From Alphaproteobacteria bacterium (GTDB lineage: Bacteria; Pseudomonadota; Alphaproteobacteria; UBA11222), in NCBI GenBank assembly GCA_009693835.1, contig SHWM01000017.1:1-37516 (forward strand): 37,516 bases of DNA, read 5' to 3'. This document shows, piece after piece, positions 1 through 9,388 of the stretch (the first letter of the stretch is position 1; every line of letters starts with the position of its first letter). The position numbers were made by a program, and so were the translations under genes. The notes under the pieces were generated by a model. The model saw nothing but the letters and a program-made list of their open reading frames with translations, was not told the DNA's origin and ran no database searches.

Positions 1-1008
1 TCCGATCTGCGTGTCACGCAGGTTCTGGACGCGCTGAATGACGTGCTGGCCCCGCATGTATTTCCGCCCCGCACAGATGGCGTTGCGGCGCGGCAATGCC
101 CGGCCTGCGCGGCGGGGCAGCTAAGCCTCAAGGTTGGAAAGTTCGGCGCCTTTGTCGGCTGTTCCAACTATCCCGAATGCGCCTTCACCCGGCAGATGAC
201 CAAGGGCGGCGATGCCGAGCTGGCGGATGCCGGCCCCAAACTGCTGGGCATGGATCCCGTGTCTGGCCTGCCGGTGACGTTGCGCAAGGGCCGTTTTGGC
301 CTGTTTCTGCAACTGGGCGATGCGGTGGAGAAGGGCGACAAGCCCAAACGCGGCCCGGTGCCCAAGGACATGCCGCCAGAGGCGATCGATCTTGCGCGCG
401 CACAGCAATTATTGTCGCTGCCGCGCCCTGTCGGCATCCATCCCGAAACCGGCAAGCTGATCGAGGCGGCCATCGGCCCCTATGGCCCGTATCTGCGCCA
501 TGATGGAAAATACGCTAATCTCACCTCCAGCGATGAAGTGTTCACCATCGGCCTCAATCACGCGGTGTCGGTGATTGCCGACGCCAAAAACCGGCCGCCG
601 CGCCGCGGCAATCAGGCGCTGAAGGAACTGGGCGTGCATCCGCTGGATGAAGCGCCCCTGTCGGTGATGAACGGCCGCTTCGGGCCCTATGTGAAATGGA
701 ACAAGGTTTTCGCCACGCTGCCGAAAAGCTATGACCCGCAAACCATCTCGCTGGAAGAAGCGATTGAACTGGTGAACGCCAGGGCGGTGCGCGGGCCATC
801 GGCAAAGAAAGGCAAAGCAGGCGCCAAAAAAGCGCCGGCTGAAAAAACCCCCACCAAAAAAAACACGGCTAAAAAAACGGCGGCAAAAAAGCCAACCGCT
901 AAAAATACTGCGGAAAAAAAGCCGGCTTCGAGAAAGCCCGCGTCTAAAAAAACCACGGCTAAAAAGCCCACCGCCAAAAAAACGCCGCTTCCGGAACCGG
1001 TTGGATGA
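1..1008 (+). CDS. topA: DNA topoisomerase I, C-terminal part (partial, 5' end outside window)
   Basis: The reading frame is open from base 1, so only the last 335 codons of a type IA topoisomerase are present; the TOPRIM and catalytic tyrosine domains lie upstream of the window. Visible are a C4 zinc-ribbon (CPAC ... GCSNYPEC, about codons 34-57) and three successive TOPRIM C-terminal repeats marked by GRFGLFLQLG, GPYGPYLRHDGKYANL and GRFGPYVKWN. The tail, from about codon 265, is a low-complexity Lys/Ala/Pro/Thr run typical of alphaproteobacterial TopA and is likely to contact DNA non-specifically. The enzyme relaxes negative supercoils. The TGA stop overlaps the ATG of rnr (ATGA), so the two genes are translationally coupled. 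The identification is firm. Confidence 0.95.
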   Translation, partial: SDLRVTQVLDALNDVLAPHVFPPRTDGVAARQCPACAAGQLSLKVGKFGAFVGCSNYPECAFTRQMTKGGDAELADAGPKLLGMDPVSGLPVTLRKGRFGLFLQLGDAVEKGDKPKRGPVPKDMPPEAIDLARAQQLLSLPRPVGIHPETGKLIEAAIGPYGPYLRHDGKYANLTSSDEVFTIGLNHAVSVIADAKNRPPRRGNQALKELGVHPLDEAPLSVMNGRFGPYVKWNKVFATLPKSYDPQTISLEEAIELVNARAVRGPSAKKGKAGAKKAPAEKTPTKKNTAKKTAAKKPTAKNTAEKKPASRKPASKKTTAKKPTAKKTPLPEPVG

Positions 1009-3434
1009 CGAGGAAGCGGCCGGGCGCACCCCGCGGCGCCGGGGCCATCGTGAAGCGCACCAACCGGCCGCAGCTGCCTGGCGGCCTTCCCAGCAAAGCC
1101 GAAATCACCGAATATATAAATGAAAATCCGGGCCGGGTTGGAACCCGCGAAATAGCCCGCGCGTTTAATGTGTCCGCCGCCGGGCGTGTGGAGCTAAAAC
1201 GCCTGCTGCAGGAGATGCGCGGCGAGGGGGTGAGTAAAAATGCGGCGCAGCCCAGCTGCGGTGCGCGAACCCAGCCCAAGGTTCAGGTGCTCGAAATTAC
1301 CGGGCGCGATATTGACGGCGAGTTGCTGGCGCAACCGTTTGAGTGGCGTGGCGTCACACTGGCGCCGCGCATTCTGATTGTTCCCGGGGAAGGCGAGGGG
1401 GCAAGACCCGCCGGCATTGGCGACAAGGTGCTGGCGCGCCTGACCCCTGCCGATGACGGCTATGAGGCCCGTGTCATACGGCATTTGGGGCGCGCAGCCG
1501 AACCGGCCGCACGCCGCGTGCTGGGGGTGTTCCAGGCGGACCGCAGGCAAAACCTGGTGCGGCCGGTGGAAAAGGGCCGCGACGATATTATGATCAGCCG
1601 CGACCACACAATGGGCGCGCAAACCGGTGAACTGGTGCAGGTGGAAATGGAAGCGGGCCGCCGCTATGGCCCGCCGCTGGGCAAAGTGGTGGAGCGGCTG
1701 GGCCTCGTCAATGATGCCCGCTCGGTCAGCCTGATCGCCATTTATGAACATGGCATTCCGGTTGAGTTTCCTCCCGCCGCCTTGCTGGAAGCCGACGCCG
1801 CAACCCCGCCCAGACTGGGCAAGGGAACGGATTTGCGCGACCTGCCGCTGGTGACCATCGATCCGCCGGATGCGCGCGATCATGATGATGCTGTCTGGGC
1901 CGGGGCCGACAACGATCCTAAAAACCCGGATGGCTGGGTGGTGATCGTGGCCATCGCGGATGTGGCGCATTATGTGAAGCCCGGATCGGCGCTGGATCGT
2001 GAGGCGCTGAAACGCGGCAATTCCAGTTATTTCCCGGACCGTGTGGTGCCGATGCTGCCGGAGGCGTTATCGGCCGGATTATGTTCGCTGGTGCATGACG
2101 AGGACCGCGCGGTGCTGGCGGTGCGGATGCGCCTGGACGCCAAAGGCAGGAAACTGGATCATGAATTTATTCGTGGACTGATGAATTCACGCGCCAGCCT
2201 CACCTATGCCCAGATGCAGGCCGCACAGGATGGCGCGCCGGACGCCGTCACCGGCCCGCTGCTGGACAGTGTCATCCGGCCGCTGTACGGCGCCTATGCG
2301 GCGCTGGCGGCGGCCCGCGACGCGCGGCATCCGCTGGCGCTGGAATTGCCTGAACGCCGCATAGAGTTGGGCGATGACGGGCGGGTGCAGGCTATCCGCA
2401 TGGCGGAACGGCTGGAGGCGCACCGCCTGATCGAAGAATGCATGATCGCCGCCAATGTCTGCGCCGCCGAAACGCTGGAGAAAAAAACCGCGCCCTGCAT
2501 GTATCGCATCCACGCTGAACCGGCGCTCGCCAAACTGGAAAGCCTGCGGGATTTTTTGAAATCGCTCGATTATACCCTGGCGCGCGGGCAGGTGCTGAAA
2601 CCCGAACTGTTCAACCGCATACTGGAAAAGGCGCGCGGGACGGAACATGCCCCGGTGGTCAATGAGGTCATTTTGCGTGCGCAGAGCCAGGCGGCCTACA
2701 GCCCGGAAAATGTCGGGCATTTCGGGCTTTCGCTGCCGCGGTACGCGCATTTCACCTCGCCCATCCGCCGCTATGCCGATGTGCTGGTGCACCGTGCGCT
2801 GATCCGGGCCTGTCATCTGGGAGATGGCGGGCTGCCCGAAGGGCAGGGCCATCCGGAGTTTGTGTCCATCGGCGAGGAAATTTCCGCGCATGAACGGCGC
2901 TCCATGGCCGCCGAGCGCGACAGTTCGGACCGGTATCTGGCCGCCTTTCTGTCTGACCGCATCGGGGCCGAATTTGACGGTGCCATTTCGGGCGTCACCC
3001 GTTTTGGGCTGTTTGTCCGCCTGCGCGATAGCGGCGCGGACGGGCTGATTCCCATTCGTGATCTGGGGGCCGAATATTTCAGCCATGTGGAGGCGCAACA
3101 CGCGCTGGTGGGCGACCGCACGGGACAGACCTTCCGGCTGGGCGACGCAGTGCGGGTGCGGCTGGTGGAGGCGGCGCCGGTCAGCGGCGGTCTGCGCTTT
3201 GCCCTTGCCGATCATGAGGCGGGCGCTGCTGGTGTGCGCCGTCCATCTATACGCAGCCGGGGCGCGGCACCGGGAGAAACGGTTCGTCTGCCGGGTAAGG
3301 CCCCTGCCGGAAAAAAAACTGCTTCACGTTCTGGTGCGTCGCGCAAACTGCCCGGCCCCGCAGGCGGCCCGCCGCCCAAAACCGCCAAGGGCAAAAAAAT
3401 CCGCAAGGCCAAGCGGGTGCGCAAGAAGAAATAA
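1005..3434 (+). CDS. rnr: Ribonuclease R (RNase II/RNB family 3'-5' exoribonuclease)
   Basis: This 809-residue protein degrades structured RNA processively from the 3' end and acts in mRNA and rRNA turnover. Domains in order: a winged-helix-like N-terminus (about 30-75), cold-shock/OB regions (about 85-250), the RNB catalytic domain (about 280-610) with the Mg-binding Asp cluster in DPPDARDHDD (286-295), a C-terminal S1 domain (about 655-740; FDGAISGVTRFGLFVRL), and a Lys/Arg-rich tail that helps duplex binding in this family. The length is normal for RNase R. The start overlaps the topA stop (ATGA). The last 12 codons plus stop (3396-3434) reappear almost unchanged at 4725-4763, beyond the S8 peptidase gene; this suggests that something inserted at the 3' end of rnr and rebuilt its terminus. 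Confidence 0.96.
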   Translation: MTRKRPGAPRGAGAIVKRTNRPQLPGGLPSKAEITEYINENPGRVGTREIARAFNVSAAGRVELKRLLQEMRGEGVSKNAAQPSCGARTQPKVQVLEITGRDIDGELLAQPFEWRGVTLAPRILIVPGEGEGARPAGIGDKVLARLTPADDGYEARVIRHLGRAAEPAARRVLGVFQADRRQNLVRPVEKGRDDIMISRDHTMGAQTGELVQVEMEAGRRYGPPLGKVVERLGLVNDARSVSLIAIYEHGIPVEFPPAALLEADAATPPRLGKGTDLRDLPLVTIDPPDARDHDDAVWAGADNDPKNPDGWVVIVAIADVAHYVKPGSALDREALKRGNSSYFPDRVVPMLPEALSAGLCSLVHDEDRAVLAVRMRLDAKGRKLDHEFIRGLMNSRASLTYAQMQAAQDGAPDAVTGPLLDSVIRPLYGAYAALAAARDARHPLALELPERRIELGDDGRVQAIRMAERLEAHRLIEECMIAANVCAAETLEKKTAPCMYRIHAEPALAKLESLRDFLKSLDYTLARGQVLKPELFNRILEKARGTEHAPVVNEVILRAQSQAAYSPENVGHFGLSLPRYAHFTSPIRRYADVLVHRALIRACHLGDGGLPEGQGHPEFVSIGEEISAHERRSMAAERDSSDRYLAAFLSDRIGAEFDGAISGVTRFGLFVRLRDSGADGLIPIRDLGAEYFSHVEAQHALVGDRTGQTFRLGDAVRVRLVEAAPVSGGLRFALADHEAGAAGVRRPSIRSRGAAPGETVRLPGKAPAGKKTASRSGASRKLPGPAGGPPPKTAKGKKIRKAKRVRKKK
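3396..3434 (+). repeat. Left copy of a 39-bp direct repeat (rnr 3' end, att-like)
   Basis: The sequence from AAAATCCGCAAGG to the rnr stop TAA matches 4725-4763 at 37 of 39 positions. The two differences are G/A in AAGCGGGTGC versus AAGCAGGTGC and A/C in AAGAAG versus AAGCAG. It encodes KIRKAKRVRKKK-stop; the distal copy would encode KIRKAKQVRKQK-stop. Everything between the copies is a single opposite-strand gene and its leader. Similarity and position are direct observation; the att-site reading is inference. Confidence 0.85.
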
Positions 3435-3457
3435 AGCTCGACTATGCCACGAATGGA

Positions 3458-4555
3458 TTATTCGGACTGATGAATGGCTTCACTTGACTTCCTTAAAGCG
3501 TTTGCTGCAGGTAGGGGGGTATGGAGCAAAGCAAGTATGTCCTGGCCGCCTGTCGTAATTTTCTCAAATATGTCAGGCGCCGGTGACTGTTTTGGTCTGA
3601 CGGTCGCAATGTTTCTGGTTGGTTGGAATTGTGAAAAGCCGTTATAGCCATTGGCATTCAGATCCTGTGCTGATAATTTTAATATCATGCGGAACGCTTC
3701 TACCCGCATCCAAAGTTCGTTGCCGTATGCTTGTGTGAGGGTGTTGGCGCCATGACGAAGAAGCCACATCGCCGCCGCGGCTGAAACGTGTGGTGTCGCG
3801 AAAGAAGTGCCATGCCCGAAGCTGTAGGTGCCTGGTGCAGCGCCAGGTTTGACGGCGTTGGCCCGCCACACAGGATCGGCGGGTGCCCAGACATCAATAA
3901 AATGATTCATTTTTATATCTGTCTTGCTTTTGGTGATTTGGTCACCATAGTCATAGTAGATAACGTTTCTCTCCTCATAACCCCCAACGGCAATTGCTCG
4001 CCAATACTTTCCAGGATAACAGACCGTACTGATTTCTTGACCGCCAGCGGCCACGACGATCACCCCTTTCTCGTAAGCGTGATCTACAGCCCTACCTAAA
4101 TCGGTGTTATTCCCTGTAGGCCATCCTAGGCTGATACTGATGACCTGGCAGCTGGTTTCGTCTACGGCGTGATGGATTGCGAAGGCAATATTTGAACTCA
4201 CCTCATGACTGCCTGCCAGAACAGTGTCAGTCACCCGATATGGCACGACCGGTAATTTGGGTGCTACGCCTGTATATGGTCTATTCTCAAATCCCGTCAG
4301 AATACTGCATGTCCTTGTGCCATGCCCCGGCCGGCTAGCGTATTTGTTTAGGGGGTCATACTGACTGCCGTGAACATCCACGTAGTTCACGCCACTGGCT
4401 ACATCCACCCGATTCCCCAGACGCTGATGAGGCGTTACCCCCGTGTCTATATGCGCGACCCTTATGTCACCCCAATCTGCGGGCCCGCGCAGCAAGTTCA
4501 GGGCCTGCGGAGCATTGACGCGATTTAATGACCAGTCATGCGGTGGGTTTGGCAT
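3458..4555 (-). CDS. Subtilisin-like serine protease (peptidase family S8), no signal peptide or propeptide
   Basis: The ATG at 4555 is chosen because a strong ribosome site (GGGAGAGAG) precedes it by about 4-7 nt; the frame stays open upstream only to a TTG at 4684. The 365-residue product begins directly with a mature-type S8 domain. The catalytic Asp is in VAHIDTGV (about 37), His in GHGTRTCSI (about 78) and Ser in GHGTSFATPHVSAAAA (about 251). The usual oxyanion-hole Asn (AAGN) appears to be Gln here (VVAAGGQE). No secretion signal or inhibitory prodomain is visible, so it may act in the cytoplasm or be exported in another way. About 60 residues after the catalytic core are unassigned. 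It is the only gene between the two rnr-tail repeats, is convergent with rnr, and is less GC-rich than its flanks. The substrate is unknown. Confidence 0.85.
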   Translation of the reverse strand: MPNPPHDWSLNRVNAPQALNLLRGPADWGDIRVAHIDTGVTPHQRLGNRVDVASGVNYVDVHGSQYDPLNKYASRPGHGTRTCSILTGFENRPYTGVAPKLPVVPYRVTDTVLAGSHEVSSNIAFAIHHAVDETSCQVISISLGWPTGNNTDLGRAVDHAYEKGVIVVAAGGQEISTVCYPGKYWRAIAVGGYEERNVIYYDYGDQITKSKTDIKMNHFIDVWAPADPVWRANAVKPGAAPGTYSFGHGTSFATPHVSAAAAMWLLRHGANTLTQAYGNELWMRVEAFRMILKLSAQDLNANGYNGFSQFQPTRNIATVRPKQSPAPDIFEKITTGGQDILALLHTPLPAANALRKSSEAIHQSE

Positions 4556-4724
4556 CGTTCTCTCTCCCTTTTGGTTGTTCATAGTCATCCGAATGCTTTC
4601 ATCGTGCCTCTCGGCCTTAATCCGGGCGCGGCAATCTGTTAAAGCTAGAAATACACCAAATACGAGTAATTCATATTTATACAATCACAATGAATGATGT
4701 TCAACTGCGGTTGTGCGCTTTGGG
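4556..4724. promoter_or_regulatory. 5' leader of the S8 protease gene, AT-rich, with possible promoter
   Basis: Between the protease ATG and the right-hand 39-bp repeat lie about 170 bp, noticeably AT-rich near 4650-4690. On the minus strand the string TGTATAAATAT (around 4671-4682) resembles a -10 region; no convincing -35 is seen. The gene thus seems to have travelled with its own promoter. Assignment by eye, weak. Confidence 0.3.
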
Positions 4725-4763
4725 AAAATCCGCAAGGCCAAGCAGGTGCGCAAGCAGAAATAA
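4725..4763 (+). repeat. Right copy of the 39-bp direct repeat (duplicated rnr 3' end)
   Basis: This is a 37/39 match to the terminal 39 bp of rnr, including an in-register TAA. It lies in non-coding sequence, beyond the S8 protease and before the GNAT gene. If the repeats are recombination scars, this copy is probably the original rnr end, and what follows it (GGCGGAAGGC...) is the original rnr downstream region. Confidence 0.85.
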
Positions 4764-4775
4764 GGCGGAAGGCTT

Positions 4776-4797
4776 GCACCCTATAATTTCCGGGTGC
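4776..4797 (+). promoter_or_regulatory. Small inverted repeat enclosing a TATAAT box upstream of the GNAT gene
   Basis: GCACCC (4776-4781) and GGGTGC (4792-4797) form 6-bp arms around TATAATTTCC, which contains a perfect TATAAT (4782-4787). It could be the -10 region of the GNAT promoter with an overlapping operator, or a weak rnr terminator from before the protease gene arrived. No good -35 was found at the right distance. Confidence 0.3.
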
Positions 4798-4859
4798 GGT
4801 GATGGGCGCGCCGGGATAGAGTTTCCGCTGTCACCGTTTCATGTTTTTGAGGCCTCTCC

Positions 4860-5351
4860 ATGGAACCAGCCATCATTGGCGGATACACGCCCGGCGCGAT
4901 TGGCCGGGTGGCGGAGCTGCATGCGCGGTATTACAGCAGGGAATGGGGCTTTGGGGTCTTCTTCGAGGCGAAAATCGCCAGCGAAATGTCAGATTTTCTG
5001 AAAAATCTTGATCCCGCCAAAGATGGATTCTGGACGGCGCGTTTAGGGGAGCGCATCGAGGGGGCCATTACCCTGGTTGGCCCGAGGGAAAAGGCCGGCA
5101 GCGCGCATCTGCGCTGGTTCATCCTGTCCGATGAAATGCGCGGCACAGGCATCGGCAACAGCCTGATCGGGGAGGCGCTGGATTTCTGCAGGCGTCAGGG
5201 TTACCGGCAGGTTTTTTTATGGACGTTTGCGGGCCTTGATGCCGCCCGGCGTCTTTATGATAAAAACGGCTTCAAACTTGCTGAACAAATGGAAGGCGAA
5301 CAATGGGGAAAAAAGGTTCTCGAACAGCGCTTCGTTCTTGAACTGAAATAG
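4860..5351 (+). CDS. GNAT-family N-acetyltransferase
   Basis: A 163-residue single-domain GNAT protein, which would transfer an acetyl group from acetyl-CoA to an unknown amine. The acetyl-CoA pyrophosphate-binding motif A is clear as RGTGIGNSLIGEAL (about residues 94-107, R-G-x-G-x-G type), followed by FCRRQGYRQVFLWTF and the usual C-terminal LYDKNGFKL strand. Sequences of this kind also occur fused to MarR regulators, but no DNA-binding domain is attached here. The ATG at 4860 has a GAGG element about 7 nt upstream. Its TAG stop abuts the stop of the minus-strand permease with no bases between them, so no dedicated terminator separates the two. Confidence 0.85.
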   Translation: MEPAIIGGYTPGAIGRVAELHARYYSREWGFGVFFEAKIASEMSDFLKNLDPAKDGFWTARLGERIEGAITLVGPREKAGSAHLRWFILSDEMRGTGIGNSLIGEALDFCRRQGYRQVFLWTFAGLDAARRLYDKNGFKLAEQMEGEQWGKKVLEQRFVLELK

Positions 5352-6212
5352 CTATTCGCCCACCTGCAGCAGCTTTCCGGTGCGCCGCGCGGCTTTCAGA
5401 CAGGACAAAAACCACAGCGAGGCGGCGCCGAGATAGGCGGCGTTCAGCGCCAGCGCCATCAACAGCAGATCGAGGCGGATTTTATGATCGATCATGATGG
5501 CGCGCATGCCCTCAAACACATAGGAGGGCGGCAGGCTCCAGGAAAGCCACTGCACCCATCCGGGCAGAATGGATACGGGATAATATACCGCGCAGAGCGG
5601 CGCGAGGCCAAAGATCAGCGCCCATGCGAGGCTTTCCGCACCCATGCCATAGCGCAGCACCAGCCCCGACACCAGCAGGCCCATCGACCATCCGGACATG
5701 ATCAGGCAGACGAAAAACGCCGCCAGCATCAGGCCGAGACTGTACAGATTGAACCCAAAGAACCAGATCGCCAGCAGCGTTGCGGGGAACATTCCAAACA
5801 CCGTGCGCAAGACGCTCATGGTCAGCAACGCATAGATGAATTCGCGCGGGCGCAGCGGGCTGACCAGCAAATGCCCCAGATTGCGCGACCAGATTTCCTC
5901 AAAGAACGACAGCGCAAAACCCATCTGACCCCGGAACATCACGTCCCACAGCATGACCGCGCCCAGCAGCACGCCAAACGCCTGCGAGAAAAAACTGCTG
6001 TTTTGATGCAGGAAGGTGGTGATGAACCCCCACATCACCATTTGCAGGGTCGGCCAGTACCACAGATCCAGCACACGCGGGCCGGATCCCTTGATCAGAT
6101 AGACATAGCGCATCACCATGGCGCCCACGCGGGTGAGCGCGCTGTCGCTTTGCGCCAGTTGGACATGGCGGCGCGGTGTTGCCCTGCGGTCGGGGGCCAC
6201 CTGCTGGTCCAT
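5352..6212 (-). CDS. ABC-2 type transporter permease (orphan, next to eno)
   Basis: A 286-residue integral membrane protein with about six hydrophobic segments after a polar N-terminus of roughly 45 residues. The pattern fits ABC-2 permeases of drug or polysaccharide exporters: an amphipathic stretch SRNLGHLLVSPLRPREF between early segments and a conserved late loop APLCAVYYPVSILPGWVQWLSWSLPPSYVFEGMR. Permeases of this class need an ATPase, but none is encoded next to it. It starts 8 bp after the enolase stop, with an AAAGGA ribosome site overlapping that stop, so it is probably expressed from the eno transcript. The substrate is unknown. Confidence 0.8.
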   Translation of the reverse strand: MDQQVAPDRRATPRRHVQLAQSDSALTRVGAMVMRYVYLIKGSGPRVLDLWYWPTLQMVMWGFITTFLHQNSSFFSQAFGVLLGAVMLWDVMFRGQMGFALSFFEEIWSRNLGHLLVSPLRPREFIYALLTMSVLRTVFGMFPATLLAIWFFGFNLYSLGLMLAAFFVCLIMSGWSMGLLVSGLVLRYGMGAESLAWALIFGLAPLCAVYYPVSILPGWVQWLSWSLPPSYVFEGMRAIMIDHKIRLDLLLMALALNAAYLGAASLWFLSCLKAARRTGKLLQVGE

Positions 6213-6220
6213 CCGTAAAA

Positions 6221-7510
<1,290 letters not shown>

Positions 7511-7679
7511 TTAGCTTAGCGTCCTGGCTGTTATCCTGATGCTGTTCATAGCCGAACGCCGCCGTATTGTCATGACGATGTTGTCATGCCATCCGGCGAT
7601 GGAACACCGAAGTTAGGGGCCTGGGCTATTGGGCTGGCGGCAGGGCGGGATGAGGCGGCAATCAGGCCACTTTGGCGTG

Positions 7680-7991
7680 CTAAAGGTCGCCTTTATTGCC
7701 TGGAAACGGTGCGAACGGAAACGGAGGGACATCCGTGTGAAAAAGGATAAAGCCCATGACTTCACGCAGATAGGTCAACAAATTCCGGCTGAAAGTGGAA
7801 ATCTCATCATTTTTAGACCGTGTCACGGCCAGATAAATGAATTGCACAATGCCCAGAAGGATCAGTGCGTTGAAGGTGAAATATCCGAGCACCGCGACGC
7901 CCAGCGCATATAACAGCCTTACCCGGAGCGGTTTGCCTGCAATATTGTCCGCACTGCCTTCTGACAACGCGTTCTTATGTACGTAACTCAT
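7680..7991 (-). CDS. Small membrane protein, DUF4389 family
   Basis: A 103-residue protein with one long hydrophobic segment (about 27-58, LLYALGVAVLGYFTFNALILLGIVQFIYLAV) followed by a region with the DUF4389 pattern: a T-R-x-x-N-E turn, FSRNLLTYLREVMGFILF and a terminal PPFPFAPFPG. Members often sit near rhomboid or lipase genes and have no established biochemical function. It lies 70 bp downstream of the rhomboid gene on the same strand, so the two may share a transcript. The ATG at 7991 has only a weak GGGG ribosome site. Confidence 0.75.
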   Translation of the reverse strand: MSYVHKNALSEGSADNIAGKPLRVRLLYALGVAVLGYFTFNALILLGIVQFIYLAVTRSKNDEISTFSRNLLTYLREVMGFILFHTDVPPFPFAPFPGNKGDL

Positions 7992-8061
7992 ATCAATTAG
8001 CCCCTATCAAAGACCTGTTACCGCTCTATATAGGGTATATCGTAGACACGTATAAAAAATA

Positions 8062-8826
8062 TTAACCCCGAGTGACGCTGGATACTTTTTGTGTCCGGAT
8101 GAGCAGTCCGATCACTAAGGCGCCGGTTACAAAGCCGACGATATGGGCGTCCCATGCGATCATGAGGACCTGTTCGGATACCCGAATACCGGTCAGCCCG
8201 AACAGAATATTACCCAGCAGCCAGGCGCCGCTCATCATGAGAAAACGACGGTTCCGCAAAGGAGTCAGCCCTGCCGGTCCCCCGGCGCTCCCTGTTCTGC
8301 CCTGAAATGCGACGTTTCGCGTGGTTTCCTGTATATCCTGCAGATATATTCTGAATCCGGCTCCCATTAATCCTGAAATGGCGCCTGAAGCCCCGATCAT
8401 GGGGGTCAATGAGGCAGGGAATGCAAGAATGTGTACCGCGCCGGCAACGGCGGCGCCTATCAGATAAAGCTTCAGAAACCGCGGCGTTCCTGTTTTCCGG
8501 ACAGTGTAGCTGCCGAAGGCCAGCAGCCAGGCGCTGTTTATCGCCAGATGGGTATATCCGGCATGAAGAAAGGCGTAGCTGATCAATGTGGGAAGGGCGG
8601 ACCAGACACCGCCTGGAAAGGCTGAAATGACGTCCGGCATGTATCTGCCGGGCACGATGCCAAACATAATCACAATAAACTGGTCCATCTCTGGCGCCAG
8701 CCATGCGCGTAGCAGGTGAATGCCCAGCAAGGCAGACAGCAAGATGAGTATGGTCCCTGGAACAAAGAATACGGGTTGCCGATCCCGGCGTTCAGGCGCC
8801 GGGGTGTCAGGAAATGTGGAGTTCAA
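8062..8826 (-). CDS. Rhomboid family intramembrane serine protease
   Basis: A 254-residue polytopic membrane protein with the rhomboid catalytic dyad: Ser147 in GASGAISG and His228 in WDAHIVGFVTG. The upstream HLAIN (His93, Asn97) supplies the conserved residues that line the oxyanion hole. About six hydrophobic segments are visible. A polar insertion (about 165-195, QDIQETTRNVAFQGRTG...) separates the Ser helix from the following segment. Rhomboids cleave transmembrane substrates within the membrane; the substrate here is unknown. The gene is followed by the DUF4389 gene on the same strand. The start ATG is at 8826; the upstream region carries a 9-bp inverted repeat (8880-8902). Confidence 0.9.
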   Translation of the reverse strand: MNSTFPDTPAPERRDRQPVFFVPGTILILLSALLGIHLLRAWLAPEMDQFIVIMFGIVPGRYMPDVISAFPGGVWSALPTLISYAFLHAGYTHLAINSAWLLAFGSYTVRKTGTPRFLKLYLIGAAVAGAVHILAFPASLTPMIGASGAISGLMGAGFRIYLQDIQETTRNVAFQGRTGSAGGPAGLTPLRNRRFLMMSGAWLLGNILFGLTGIRVSEQVLMIAWDAHIVGFVTGALVIGLLIRTQKVSSVTRG

Positions 8827-8879
8827 ATGATCTGAACCTTCCGGGCGGGCTGCTTCAGCATTGCGAACCTGTAGCTGGA

Positions 8880-8902
8880 TACGGGTCCAATGGGGACCCG
8901 TA
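8880..8902. promoter_or_regulatory. Perfect inverted repeat upstream of the rhomboid gene
   Basis: TACGGGTCC and GGACCCGTA form 9-bp perfect arms around a 5-nt centre (AATGG), 54 bp upstream of the rhomboid ATG. With no T-tract on either side, an operator is more likely than a terminator. It lies just outside the left edge of the AT-rich foreign patch. Confidence 0.35.
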
Positions 8903-9028
8903 GGAAAGGCACAAGTTGCTACTTTTGCATGAATGGGGTTTTGACTTTGTGTCCACCGTCACGAAAGTTCCACTTCACGGTAAATTTGCTAATTTATCTT
9001 CTATCTGTATTTTATTGATATTCTATGC

Positions 9029-9328
9029 ATGGCAAAAAGAGTCCAACTAATTCATCCGCAGACTGGTCTAATGAAGTCTGGATACTATGGATTTAGTTGG
9101 ACTTTTTTGTTCTTCGGTTGGTTCGTTCCTGTCTTCCGTGGTGAATTGTTCGTTGCACTTCTTCATCTTGCAATCACAGTCGTCACATTTGGTATTTGGC
9201 AAATCATCATTGCATTTCTCTACAACAAACAGTACATGACTCGTATGTTGGAAAAGGGGTATGTTCTAAACGACACAGTGGAGAACAATGAGGCAGCAAG
9301 ACTCAAACTTGGAATTGCTAAAATTTGA
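9029..9328 (+). CDS. Small membrane protein resembling HrgC / DUF2628-type proteins
   Basis: A 99-residue protein: polar start (VQLIHPQTGLMKSG), then FSWTFLFFGWFVPVFRGE, a long hydrophobic stretch LFVALLHLAITVVTFGIWQIIIAFLYN, and a polar tail containing YMTRMLEKGYVLND. The pattern GFSWTF-FFG-x-x-P-x-FRG followed by a hydrophobic helix and an N-K-x-Y-x-x-x-x-L-E-K-G-Y segment recalls the small HrgC-like proteins; this is recalled by pattern, not searched. Function is unknown. The gene lies in the AT-rich patch and its codon use differs strongly from the host genes. The ATG at 9029 has no strong ribosome site visible. Confidence 0.6.
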   Translation: MAKRVQLIHPQTGLMKSGYYGFSWTFLFFGWFVPVFRGELFVALLHLAITVVTFGIWQIIIAFLYNKQYMTRMLEKGYVLNDTVENNEAARLKLGIAKI

Positions 9329-9388
9329 TACTATTATTTTGAAACAATTAAGAATAAATTTGAGTATTTCAATATAAAAAGTATCGCA

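Noticed and set aside
2187..3215. Long antisense open frame within rnr
   Set aside because: rnr is complete and conserved on the plus strand; the antisense frame is a composition shadow with no motif.
4776..4797. Hairpin as a strong rho-independent terminator of rnr
   Set aside because: Stem is only 6 bp and no T-tract follows; now kept only as a possible regulatory site.
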